34,388 nt of DNA, from positions 1 through 34,388 of the forward strand of contig CAJOPN010000031.1 of the NCBI GenBank assembly GCA_905236285.1. The letters are read 5' to 3'. Of this stretch, positions 24,964 through 32,665 are shown one piece after another (position 1 is the stretch's first letter; each line of letters begins with the position of its first letter). The DNA comes from an uncultured Selenomonadaceae bacterium. GTDB lineage: Bacteria > Bacillota > Negativicutes > Selenomonadales > Selenomonadaceae. The position numbers were made by a program, and so were the translations under genes. The notes under the pieces are model-generated. The model had not been told where the DNA came from. It saw only the letters and a list, made by a program, of their open reading frames with translations, and did not search any database.

Positions 24964-25872
24964 TCACCTCTTCAAATTTTTATTTATATAATCCGTCAGC
25001 AATTTATGCTGTAAGAGTAATTCTTGATCTTTCGGAAAATGTTTCAATGCTTCATTCAAAATTTTCATTATTTCATCAAGCGGACGATTTAATTTTCTCA
25101 TTGCGTACAAAGTTTTCTTATAAAAAATTGCAAGTCCCGTTATCGGTCTTTCATTCGTAGACAATAATTTTTCGGCATGATACAAAACTTTTTCATAATC
25201 TTCAAGTGCAAAGTAACAATCAACCAATGCAATATTATGACGCGTTTGAAGACCTATTTTTTCTGTTTCGGACTTTATTATTGCAAGATTTCTTTTTAAT
25301 TTGCTTTCGGCTTTCGTCGTGCTGTAACCTGTATGATACAATGTCAAATCTTTGTCGGCAATTTTATATTTCAATTCGCCGCCGTTTATATTTTCAACAT
25401 TCTCGTGAATTAAGCCTCTGTATCTCAAATAATCGACGTTACGAATTGCTCGCAGATAATAATCTTGATTTAAAATTTTATTTTCATCATCTTCATCAAT
25501 GTCAATTCGCAGCATGAAAATTGCATCTGTAGACTTTGAAAAATTTTCTATTGCCGCACGAATTTTTTTCGGATAAATAAAAAATTCATCGGCATCAATC
25601 ATTATTATAAAATCTCCTGTTGCATTGTCCAACGCCAAATTTCTCGGTGTCGAAAAATCATCATTCCAATCAGTTGAAATTATTTTTGCTCCGTATGATT
25701 CGGCAATCTCAACCGTTTTATCACTTGATCCCGTATCGACAATAATAATCTCATCAACCGAATTTTTCAAGCTCTCTATTGACCGCGAAATATTTTTTTC
25801 CTCATTTTTGACTATATAGCAAGCCGATATTTTTATTTTCTTTGAACCGGATTTATTTTTAATTTTTCGCAT
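24964..25872 (-). CDS. GT2 glycosyltransferase (paralogue 4, shortest)
   Basis: At 302 residues this is the shortest of the five tandem GT2 paralogues. The basic leader MRKIKNKSGSKKIK is followed by ISACYIVKNEEKNISRSIESL, VDTGSSDKTVEIAESYG and WNDDFSTPRNLALDNATGDF. The metal motif is DADE (93-96) in IIMIDADEFF, where the others read IIFLDADE. LRYRGLIHENV and LYHTGYSTT are kept. Only about two TPR-like helix pairs remain at the C-terminus. I use ATG 25872, with AAGGTG seven bases upstream; an in-frame GTG at 25881 is possible. The start overlaps the preceding gene's stop. Confidence 0.86.
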   Translation of the reverse strand: MRKIKNKSGSKKIKISACYIVKNEEKNISRSIESLKNSVDEIIIVDTGSSDKTVEIAESYGAKIISTDWNDDFSTPRNLALDNATGDFIIMIDADEFFIYPKKIRAAIENFSKSTDAIFMLRIDIDEDDENKILNQDYYLRAIRNVDYLRYRGLIHENVENINGGELKYKIADKDLTLYHTGYSTTKAESKLKRNLAIIKSETEKIGLQTRHNIALVDCYFALEDYEKVLYHAEKLLSTNERPITGLAIFYKKTLYAMRKLNRPLDEIMKILNEALKHFPKDQELLLQHKLLTDYINKNLKR

Positions 25873-27241
25873 TTGATTCACCTTTCAACTGCAAAAGTTT
25901 TAAATAAATTCTGTCTGCAATTCTCGTGAAATAACAATTATCATGCGTTTCATCGGTTATTTCGTTCCACACGTCTATTGACTTTTGAAGATCGCGTATT
26001 CCTTCATCAATTCGATTGTTCGACGCGAATATCATTCCGCGTTCAGCATAAAATTCGGGACATTTCGGCAAAAATTTAATCGCCTCGTTTACGATTTTCA
26101 AAATTTCTTCGACAGGTTTTTCAAGAAGATACATTGCTTTTATCATGTCGCGATAAACTCTGTCGGTACGATAATTATTTTTGATTGCCGCTTTTGCATA
26201 TTTCAACGCATTTTTTGAATCATTCATATCGGAGTAACAACTTGCAAGCTGAGCGATTAAAACCGGTTTTGCTCCGACTTTTTCAATTTCAATTTGAATC
26301 TTTGCAATATCTCTTCTGCAATATGATTCATTCGCCTCTTTTAATTTTTTCAATCTCTCAAACAAAATTCCCTGCTGATCGTAGAAAAATGGAATTTCAG
26401 GAAATTTCTTAATTGTGTCGTCGAGAAATTTTAAACAATCTTCAGTCGGATATTTTAATTCGTACATTGCTTTCAAAATATGTATGAAAGGTGCTTCGGG
26501 ATTTGTAATAATTGATTTATAATTTTCGGCAGCACGTTTTGAATAATAAAGAGCCTTTTCATAATCACCGAGTCCGATATAACAATTTGCATAAGACATA
26601 TCCTGCTGAATACGATAACCGAGTTTTTTTTCTTCAAGCTCAAGAATTTTTAAATTGCGAAGGTATTTATCACGATGAATATTTGCAGAGTAACCTGTAT
26701 GATAAATTAAAAATGCATCTCCACCAAAAATATATTTCAAATTGCCGCTTTCAATGTCTTCAATATTTTCGTGAATCATTCCGCGATAACGAATATATTT
26801 TACGTTGCGGAAAATTCTTAAATTGTTGTCTTGATTGATAACTTTAAAATTATTGTCACTATCAACATTTAAACGCGGAATTACAATCGCATCGGTTTCC
26901 TTGTCAAAAAATTCAATCGCTGAACGAACTTTTTCGGGATATGCAAAATTTTCATCTGCGTCCAAAAAAATTATCCAATCTCCGCTTGCGTTGTCGATTG
27001 CGAGATTGCGAGGTGCAGAAAAATCATCCTGCCAAGTCGTACGAATAATTTTTGCTCCGTAATTTTCGGCGACCTCGATTGTCTTATCCGTAGAGCCAGT
27101 ATCAACGACGATAATTTCATCAACAAAATCTTTCAATGAGCGGATTGATTGCGATAAGTTTTTTTCTTCATTTTTTGTGATGTAACATGCCGATATTTTC
27201 AATTTTGATTTTAATTTTTTCGTCGATTTTATTTTTCTCAT
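25859..27241 (-). CDS. GT2 glycosyltransferase with duplicated TPR tail (paralogue 3)
   Basis: This 460-residue member of the tandem GT2 family has VDTGSTDKTIEVAENYG (about 47-63), WQDDFSAPRNLAIDNASGDW and DADE (94-97). IRYRGMIHENI (about 150-160) and IYHTGYSA follow. The tail is the longest of the five and contains two related modules, about 218-303 and 333-415. Each runs from a CY-type TPR helix through LKAMYELKYPTEDCL or IKAMYLLEKPVEEIL to a KFPEIPFFY or KFLPKCPEFY helix. The extra length therefore looks like an internal duplication. It begins immediately after the preceding gene's stop and overlaps the next gene by 14 bases. Confidence 0.87.
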   Translation of the reverse strand: MRKIKSTKKLKSKLKISACYITKNEEKNLSQSIRSLKDFVDEIIVVDTGSTDKTIEVAENYGAKIIRTTWQDDFSAPRNLAIDNASGDWIIFLDADENFAYPEKVRSAIEFFDKETDAIVIPRLNVDSDNNFKVINQDNNLRIFRNVKYIRYRGMIHENIEDIESGNLKYIFGGDAFLIYHTGYSANIHRDKYLRNLKILELEEKKLGYRIQQDMSYANCYIGLGDYEKALYYSKRAAENYKSIITNPEAPFIHILKAMYELKYPTEDCLKFLDDTIKKFPEIPFFYDQQGILFERLKKLKEANESYCRRDIAKIQIEIEKVGAKPVLIAQLASCYSDMNDSKNALKYAKAAIKNNYRTDRVYRDMIKAMYLLEKPVEEILKIVNEAIKFLPKCPEFYAERGMIFASNNRIDEGIRDLQKSIDVWNEITDETHDNCYFTRIADRIYLKLLQLKGESNAKN

Positions 27242-28372
27242 TTATTTCACCTTGTTGTAATTTGCTTGCTGATAAAGATAGCGTTGATTGTGAGGAGAAA
27301 TTTTCAAAGCCTCAGAGATATTTCTTTTCGCCTCTTTTAAATTTCCTTTCAAAAATTCCAATTCTGCCGACTGTGCAAAAACTACGTCCATAATTCGCGG
27401 ATAATAAGAATTTTCGTAAGTTTCGGCAGGCAAATTTTTCCATATTGACAGCGATTTTTTAAAATATTCAAGAGCTTCTTCAAGTCGATTCAAATCACAA
27501 AGTGTAATTGCACGTTCGGCATAAAATTCAGGCAGTTGAGGAAGAATTTTAATTGCATCGTCAATTACTTTCAAAACTTCTTCATCGGATTGATTTAAAT
27601 TTCTCATGGCATTCATCAAATTTCGATACAATCTGCCGCGACCTGTCAATTCAATCGTCGAAGAATTGAGAGCTTTTTTCACATAAAAAATAACTTTTTC
27701 ATAATCGCCGAGTCCCATATAACAATCAGCCAAAGTAATATCATGCTGCGGACGATGTCCCGAAATTTTTTCTTCACGTTCAATCATTTCAAGATTGCGT
27801 TGAAGTTTTTGTTTAATTTTTGAGGCGGCATAACCTGTGTGAAAAATCGTCAAATCCGAACTGCCGAAAATATAATTCATCTCGCCGCCTTTTATATTCG
27901 TCAAATGTTCGTGAATCAAACCTCTGTATCTCAAATAATCGACATTTTTAAAAATTCTCATGCTCCAATCGTGATTGAGTTCGCGATTTTGTTCTTCGTC
28001 AATATCAATTCGCGGAATTATAATTGTCTCTGCAGATGTTTTTGATATTTCCGATCTTATTTTATTTGGATTTTTAAAAAATTCGTCAGCGTCCAAAAAA
28101 ATTATCCAATCGCCTGTTGCATTTTCGATTGCAAGATTTCGAGGCGTTGAAAAATCATCGTTCCAAGCCATCGTTAAAATTTTTGCGTTAAATGATTTTG
28201 CAATTTCAACAGTTGAATCAGTCGAGCCGGTATCAACGACAATTATTTCATCAACGGCGGATTTTATACTTTCCAATGAGCGCGGCAAATTTTTTTCTTC
28301 ATTTTTAACCATGTAACACGCAGAAATTTTTATTTTTTTTGAACCGGATTTATTTTTTTTAATTTTTCTCAT
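27242..28372 (-). CDS. GT2 glycosyltransferase with TPR tail (paralogue 2)
   Basis: This 376-residue tandem GT2 paralogue begins with the basic leader MRKIKKNKSGSKKIK, almost the same as that of paralogue 4. The core has VDTGSTDSTVEIAKSFN, WNDDFSTPRNLAIENATGDW and DADE (94-97), then LRYRGLIHEHL and IFHTGYAAS. The tail (about 215-376) is TPR-like, with LADCYMGLGDYEKV, LPEFYAERAITLCDLNRLEEAL and a last helix pair at GNLKEAKRNISEALKISPHNQ. One base separates it from the preceding gene, and the next gene starts directly after its stop. It most resembles paralogue 1 in length and tail layout. Confidence 0.87.
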   Translation of the reverse strand: MRKIKKNKSGSKKIKISACYMVKNEEKNLPRSLESIKSAVDEIIVVDTGSTDSTVEIAKSFNAKILTMAWNDDFSTPRNLAIENATGDWIIFLDADEFFKNPNKIRSEISKTSAETIIIPRIDIDEEQNRELNHDWSMRIFKNVDYLRYRGLIHEHLTNIKGGEMNYIFGSSDLTIFHTGYAASKIKQKLQRNLEMIEREEKISGHRPQHDITLADCYMGLGDYEKVIFYVKKALNSSTIELTGRGRLYRNLMNAMRNLNQSDEEVLKVIDDAIKILPQLPEFYAERAITLCDLNRLEEALEYFKKSLSIWKNLPAETYENSYYPRIMDVVFAQSAELEFLKGNLKEAKRNISEALKISPHNQRYLYQQANYNKVK

Positions 28373-28373
28373 T

Positions 28374-29513
28374 TCAAATGTTCCTTTTATATTTCGCCGC
28401 CAACTTTTTATAAGTTTGATTGTTCGGCGACAATTTTATTGCCTCTTCCATGTTCCATAGTGCCTGCTTGAAATTTCCGACGTAAGCCTCAATTTCAGCA
28501 AGCCGCATATAAACTTTGTCAACCGCTCCGGCAAAATATGATTCTTCATGTACATCACTTTTCATTTTTCGCCATACTTCAAGCGATTTATGAAAACTCA
28601 AATATGCCTCATCAAGACGATCAAGTCCGCAAAGAATCATACCGCGTTCGGCATAAAACTCAGGCAGATTCGGAAGTTTTTTAATTGCCTCGTTCGCTAC
28701 TTTCAACATTTCTTCGTCGGAATAATTTATTTCTCTCATTGCGTTTAAAATTTTGTGATATAAATTTCCATGTCCTGCGATTGCCTCATAATCTGAATTT
28801 AAAGCCTTTTGAGCATGATAAAGTGATTTTTCAAAATCTTTCAAGCCGGCGTAACAATCTGCAAGTGCCATATCGTGACGCGGTTCATGTCCGAATTTCT
28901 TTGATTCAAGCTCAATCAATTTTAAATTTCTCAGCAATTTTTCTTTAATTACTTTTGTGCCGTAGCCTGTGTGGAAAATTTTTAAATCATCATTGCCGAA
29001 AGTGTAATCCAAATTTTCATGTTTTAAATCGGTGATATTTTCGTGAATCAATCCTTTATATCTCAGATAATCGACATTTTTAAAAATTCTTGCACACCAA
29101 TCACGGCTTATTTCGGAATTGTTGTTTGATTCGTCAATATTTATTCTCGGAATTAAAATTACATCTTTGCCGACCTTTTCGATTGCGGCACGAATTTTTT
29201 TTGAAGTTGCGAAAAATTCATCGGCATCAAGAAAAATAATCCAATCACCGACTGCGGCATCAATCGCCATATTTCGCGGCGTTGAAAAATCATCGTTCCA
29301 AGTCGTATTTAAAATCTTTGCTCCGTAACTTTCGGCAATTTCAACAGTCGAATCCGTCGAGCCGGTATCAATTACAATTATTTCATCTGCAATATTTTTT
29401 ATGCTGTCCAGACTTCGAGATAAATTTTTTTCTTCATTTTTCGTCATACAGCACGCGGAAATTTTCAAATCGCTTTTGGATTTAATTTTTTTTGTCGGTT
29501 TTAACTTTCGCAT
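28374..29513 (-). CDS. GT2 glycosyltransferase with TPR tail (paralogue 1)
   Basis: This is the first gene of the array, 379 residues. The leader MRKLKPTKKIKSKSDLK is followed by the core CCMTKNEEKNLSRSLDSI, IDTGSTDSTVEIAESYG, WNDDFSTPRNMAIDAAVGDW and DADE (96-99). LRYKGLIHENI and IFHTGYGTK follow. The tail is TPR-like, with LADCYAGLKDFEKSLYHAQKAL, LPEFYAERGMILCGLDRLDEAY and a final GNFKQALWNMEEAIKLSPNNQ. AAAGGT precedes the ATG. I see no strong promoter on this strand just upstream; the 84-base gap holds the promoter of the divergent gene. It presumably heads the six-gene transcript that ends with the GT41 protein. Confidence 0.87.
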   Translation of the reverse strand: MRKLKPTKKIKSKSDLKISACCMTKNEEKNLSRSLDSIKNIADEIIVIDTGSTDSTVEIAESYGAKILNTTWNDDFSTPRNMAIDAAVGDWIIFLDADEFFATSKKIRAAIEKVGKDVILIPRINIDESNNNSEISRDWCARIFKNVDYLRYKGLIHENITDLKHENLDYTFGNDDLKIFHTGYGTKVIKEKLLRNLKLIELESKKFGHEPRHDMALADCYAGLKDFEKSLYHAQKALNSDYEAIAGHGNLYHKILNAMREINYSDEEMLKVANEAIKKLPNLPEFYAERGMILCGLDRLDEAYLSFHKSLEVWRKMKSDVHEESYFAGAVDKVYMRLAEIEAYVGNFKQALWNMEEAIKLSPNNQTYKKLAAKYKRNI

Positions 29514-29529
29514 AAATTTTTACCTTTCA

Positions 29530-29558
29530 TTGACATTAATTTAAAAATTGTGTATAGT
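29530..29558 (+). promoter_or_regulatory. Promoter of the YgbA-like gene
   Basis: A perfect TTGACA (29530-29535), a 17-base spacer and TATAGT (29553-29558) lie about 40 bases before the ATG at 29598. Because the -10 box falls here, a start at 29550 would not be transcribed. Confidence 0.72.
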
Positions 29559-29597
29559 TTAGAAAAAAATATGAATTATAAATGGAGAGATTTTTTA

Positions 29598-30104
29598 ATG
29601 GGAATTTTAGATAAGATTAAAAGCATACTTCCAAAACGAAAAGAGCCGGAACTGAAAAATAATATTCCGAAAGAAAAGGAGAATATCAGAAAAACATTCG
29701 GCGTTTATTGTCATAAAAATCATGGAACCGAAGGCGACAAACTTTGTCCGAAATGTACCGCGCTTTTGACGACAATTTTTATTAAAATCGGTCGCTGTCC
29801 TTACGGAATCGGCAAGCCTATTTGTGACAAATGTGAAACTCCTTGTTTCGGTGAAGATACCACGAAAGAATTTAGAAATATTATGAGTTCATCTTCAAAA
29901 AAAATGTTGCTGTCCCATCCGATGATGACAATTAAACATAAATTACAAGGATTAGGCGTTGATTATGCAAAGCAGGAACGCGACAAAAAATCCACCGACA
30001 AGCAGAAAGAGGCTGAACAAAAAGTTAAAAACAAACTTACAAATGCAATGAAATCACCGAAATCATCGAAGTCAAAATCAAAATCGAAAAGAAAGAAAAA
30101 ATAA
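29598..30104 (+). CDS. YgbA-like (nitrous oxide-stimulated promoter family) cysteine protein
   Basis: A 168-residue protein. The core (about 31-115) matches the family named for nitrous oxide-stimulated promoters, to which E. coli YgbA belongs. It has YCHKNHG with Cys38, LCPKC with Cys50 and Cys53, GRCPYGIGKPICDKC with Cys67, 76 and 79, TPCF with Cys83, then IMSSSSKKMLLSHPMMTIKH. The seven cysteines suggest a metal or iron-sulfur site. In E. coli ygbA belongs to the NO-responsive NsrR regulon; function here is unproven. The last 40 residues form a Lys/Ser-rich tail that E. coli YgbA lacks. GGAGAG sits eight bases before ATG 29598. It converges on the Uma2-family gene. Confidence 0.82.
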   Translation: MGILDKIKSILPKRKEPELKNNIPKEKENIRKTFGVYCHKNHGTEGDKLCPKCTALLTTIFIKIGRCPYGIGKPICDKCETPCFGEDTTKEFRNIMSSSSKKMLLSHPMMTIKHKLQGLGVDYAKQERDKKSTDKQKEAEQKVKNKLTNAMKSPKSSKSKSKSKRKKK

Positions 30105-30108
30105 TTTT

Positions 30109-30687
30109 TTAAATATCATAAAACACGTCGCTGACTTCTACAAGCAAATCATCGAAAATGGAAACTTTTATTTGTGTTTTAATTTCTTCGCGTTCCTTTT
30201 CAGTCAACAATTCAAGATCAACTTCCTCAAAAATATGATAAATATAATCCAAATTAAATTTTCTGTCAATCAAATGATAAACTTGAATCGATTTGTCAAT
30301 CGGATTGACGATCCAATATTCTTTAACGCCGTTTCTTTCATAGGCATCTTTTTTTTTGCCGAAATCTTTTTTTGCCGTTGATTTTGATAATATTTCAACA
30401 ATTAAATCAGGTACTCCGTAAATAGTGCCCCCGTCTTTCAAAATTTTTCTGTCACAAACAATACTTAAATCCGGCATAAAAAGACTTCCGTCAGGCAAAT
30501 GAACATCAATATTGTCTCCAAAAACTTTTCCGCAATTATTTTTTCGACAATAATTTTTAAAAATTGTAATCAAATTACTGTCAACATCTGCGTGAATCCA
30601 ACCGGGACTTGGTGACATAATATTTTTTACTCCTTCAATAATTTCATAACGTTCCACATAATCAATACTGTAAGCGGCACTTGACAT
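30109..30687 (-). CDS. Uma2-family (DUF820) putative endonuclease
   Basis: This 192-residue protein of the Uma2 family has a PD-(D/E)XK restriction-like fold with no proven function in most cases. Visible features are YEIIEGVKNIMSPSPGWIHADV (split here as YEIIEGVKNIM and SPSPGWIHADV) and VHLPDGSLFMPDLSIVCD, which carries the first acidic site. PDLIVEILSKSTAKKDFGKK holds the Glu and Lys of the core, followed by KKDAYERNGVKEYWIVNP. I start at ATG 30687, with GGAG about ten bases upstream; the frame extends three codons more. It lies 21 bases after the ftsW-like gene and may be co-transcribed with it. Confidence 0.85.
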   Translation of the reverse strand: MSSAAYSIDYVERYEIIEGVKNIMSPSPGWIHADVDSNLITIFKNYCRKNNCGKVFGDNIDVHLPDGSLFMPDLSIVCDRKILKDGGTIYGVPDLIVEILSKSTAKKDFGKKKDAYERNGVKEYWIVNPIDKSIQVYHLIDRKFNLDYIYHIFEEVDLELLTEKEREEIKTQIKVSIFDDLLVEVSDVFYDI

Positions 30688-30708
30688 AAAAATCACGCTC
30701 CTTAAAAA

Positions 30709-31926
30709 TTATTTGAAACTGAATTCACTCGGCGGGGGAGGTTGTTCACCGGCGAGAATTTTTTTCTGAATTTCTTTTTCGCCTTGTCGTCCGATATTTA
30801 CCAAAATTCCTACAGCCGCCATCGTTACAATTAAAGAAGTTCCGCCGTAACTTATGAAAGGAAGAGGAACGCCGACGACGGGAAACATTCCGCCAACCAT
30901 CAGAAGATTTGCAATCGCTTGACCGACTACCAAAATCATTATTCCCATTGACAAAACTTGTCCGTAAACATCTTTTGCTTTGTTCGCCACTCTTGCCGAA
31001 TAAACTGCCAATGCCAAAAATAATAAAAATACAAACAACGCTCCCAGAAATCCGTTTTCCTGACAAAAAATCGCAAATGCAAAATCGGTATGAGCCTCAG
31101 GCAGATAATCGTATTTGCTCACGCCGACTCCCAAGCCCATTCCCGTCAATTCTCCGCTGCCGATTGCCGAAAGTGATTGAACTGTTTGGTAGCCCATATT
31201 TTGAGCATCTGACCACGGATCAAAAGTTACTTTCAATCTTTCAATTCGATACGGCTGACGCAAAATCATTCCGATTGCTCCAGCTACCACTATTCCGACC
31301 ATCGTCAATAATTTTTTCTTTTCCAATCCGACAACAACCATCATAAAAATCGGCACGCCTAAAATTATGCAAGCCGTTCCCATATCAGGTTCTTGTTCCG
31401 TCAAAATGAACATTATAAAAATAAAAATTGTTTGCGGAGTGATGACATCAATTTTTCTTTTCGCCTGAACTTGAACTGCAAGATAAGCACTCATTAACAT
31501 TATTGAAACAAGTTTTGCAAGTTCGGCAGGCTGAAATTGAGTTATTCCGAGCGGTAACCATCTTTTTGCACCATTGACTGAAGGTCCGATTATTAAGACG
31601 AGTATCAAACACAGAATCGTAACGATCATTACAACGGGAATATATTTTCGCCAGACGTGATAATCTACTCTGAAACACAAAATAAATGCAATCAATCCGA
31701 TTACGATATTTATTATATGTCTTTTCAGGAAAAAATAAGGCGTGTCAAAATCTGCTTCAGCAATTATGAAACTTGAACTGAAAACATTTATTGTTCCTAA
31801 AATCAGCAATACGAACATTATTCCGATTATTGCTTCCATGTCATTGTTCCAAAATCTTTTTCGTTCATTCTGTGCAGACTTTGAAGAAGAATTGTTTTTG
31901 ATTGATTCATCTGTTGCTTTAGGCAA
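30709..31926 (-). CDS. ftsW: FtsW-like SEDS peptidoglycan polymerase
   Basis: SEDS glycosyltransferases polymerise lipid II into peptidoglycan with a partner class B PBP; FtsW acts at the division septum, RodA along the cell wall. The 405-residue protein has a polar N-terminus (about 1-28), then about ten membrane helices. Signatures are NGAKRWLPLGITQFQPAELAKL (quoted in part: NGAKRWLPLGI, QFQPAELAKL), EQEPDMGTA with the catalytic Asp region, GSGELTGMGLGVG, and VPLPFISYGGTSL near the end. The overall pattern fits FtsW better than RodA, but RodA cannot be excluded. The start is TTG 31926, with GAGGTGA upstream. It lies 13 bases after trmB. Confidence 0.85.
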   Translation of the reverse strand: MPKATDESIKNNSSSKSAQNERKRFWNNDMEAIIGIMFVLLILGTINVFSSSFIIAEADFDTPYFFLKRHIINIVIGLIAFILCFRVDYHVWRKYIPVVMIVTILCLILVLIIGPSVNGAKRWLPLGITQFQPAELAKLVSIMLMSAYLAVQVQAKRKIDVITPQTIFIFIMFILTEQEPDMGTACIILGVPIFMMVVVGLEKKKLLTMVGIVVAGAIGMILRQPYRIERLKVTFDPWSDAQNMGYQTVQSLSAIGSGELTGMGLGVGVSKYDYLPEAHTDFAFAIFCQENGFLGALFVFLLFLALAVYSARVANKAKDVYGQVLSMGIMILVVGQAIANLLMVGGMFPVVGVPLPFISYGGTSLIVTMAAVGILVNIGRQGEKEIQKKILAGEQPPPPSEFSFK

Positions 31927-31939
31927 TTTTTATATCACC

Positions 31940-32563
31940 TCAAAATTTAATTACACAGCGATTGATGGGAACTCCCATTGCGCTGAATTTTTTTTCGTAT
32001 TCGGTTTCGATATTGTCAGGAAAATTTTCATCATGCAGATTATATGTAACTTCGCTGACTTTTGCATTAATAAGTTCAAATTGTTCAAGCGAATAATCGA
32101 ATAAATCGCGATTGTCAGTTTTAAATTGAATTTCACCGTCCAATTTCAAGATTTTTTTATATTTCTCCAAAAATTTTATATTCGTCAAGCGGCGTTTTGC
32201 ATGTCTTTTTTTAGGCCAGGGATCACAAAAATTTATGTAAAAACGATCAATTTCATTTTCGTTAAAAAGTTCTTCAATACTATTTATATCAAAAATTATC
32301 AATCGAACATTCGACAAATTTTTTTCGCGAATTTTTCGAGCCGCTGCATAAATTACCGTCGCTTCCATTTCGAGACCGATAAAATTTATTTTGGAATTTA
32401 TTTCAGCAAGTTGACTTATAAAATCTCCTTTGCCTGTTCCGAGTTCAACAAAAATTTTTTCATTTTCATTTGAAAAATTTTTTCGCCAATCATCAGCGGC
32501 AATAACAATATCATTATAATCAAGAAGTTTTTCGTTCACATTTGATTTTTTTCTTATCCTCAA
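31940..32563 (-). CDS. trmB: tRNA (guanine-N(7)-)-methyltransferase
   Basis: TrmB methylates N7 of guanine 46 in the variable loop of tRNA. The SAM-binding loop is VELGTGKGDFI (about 40-50), followed by FIGLEMEATVIYAA. The catalytic block is YINFCDPWPKKRHAKRRL (about 109-126), where FPDPWPKKRH-like sequence is the hallmark of the family. Near the end FKTDNRDLFDYSLE and ETEYEKKF are also typical. At 207 residues it is a normal length. The start is TTG 32563, with AAAGGA upstream. It is first in a unit with the ftsW-like and Uma2-family genes and has a plausible promoter. Confidence 0.94.
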   Translation of the reverse strand: MRIRKKSNVNEKLLDYNDIVIAADDWRKNFSNENEKIFVELGTGKGDFISQLAEINSKINFIGLEMEATVIYAAARKIREKNLSNVRLIIFDINSIEELFNENEIDRFYINFCDPWPKKRHAKRRLTNIKFLEKYKKILKLDGEIQFKTDNRDLFDYSLEQFELINAKVSEVTYNLHDENFPDNIETEYEKKFSAMGVPINRCVIKF

Positions 32564-32587
32564 ATTTTTTCACGTCCTTTTATGAAT

Positions 32588-32615
32588 ATATTATCAAAAT
32601 TTTTTTCAAAGTCAA
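32588..32615 (-). promoter_or_regulatory. Promoter of the trmB-ftsW unit
   Basis: On the minus strand TTGACT (32610-32615), a 16-base spacer and TAATAT (32588-32593) lie just upstream of the trmB start. Confidence 0.55.
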
Positions 32616-32624
32616 GACAATATT

Positions 32625-32655
32625 AAAAGCCCGAACTTTTTCAAGCCGAGCCGTT
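32625..32655 (-). terminator. Weak hairpin after tmRNA
   Basis: On the minus strand GCTCGG can pair with TTCGGGC (with G.U pairs) around an AT-rich loop, followed by TTTTAATATT. It lies just beyond the CCA end of the tmRNA and may be its terminator. Confidence 0.4.
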
Positions 32656-32665
32656 ATTTTCAATT

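Noticed and set aside
24600-29320. CRISPR-like periodic repeats
   Set aside because: The repeated blocks are 0.9-1.4 kb apart, lie inside coding frames and encode the same protein motif, so they are gene duplicates.
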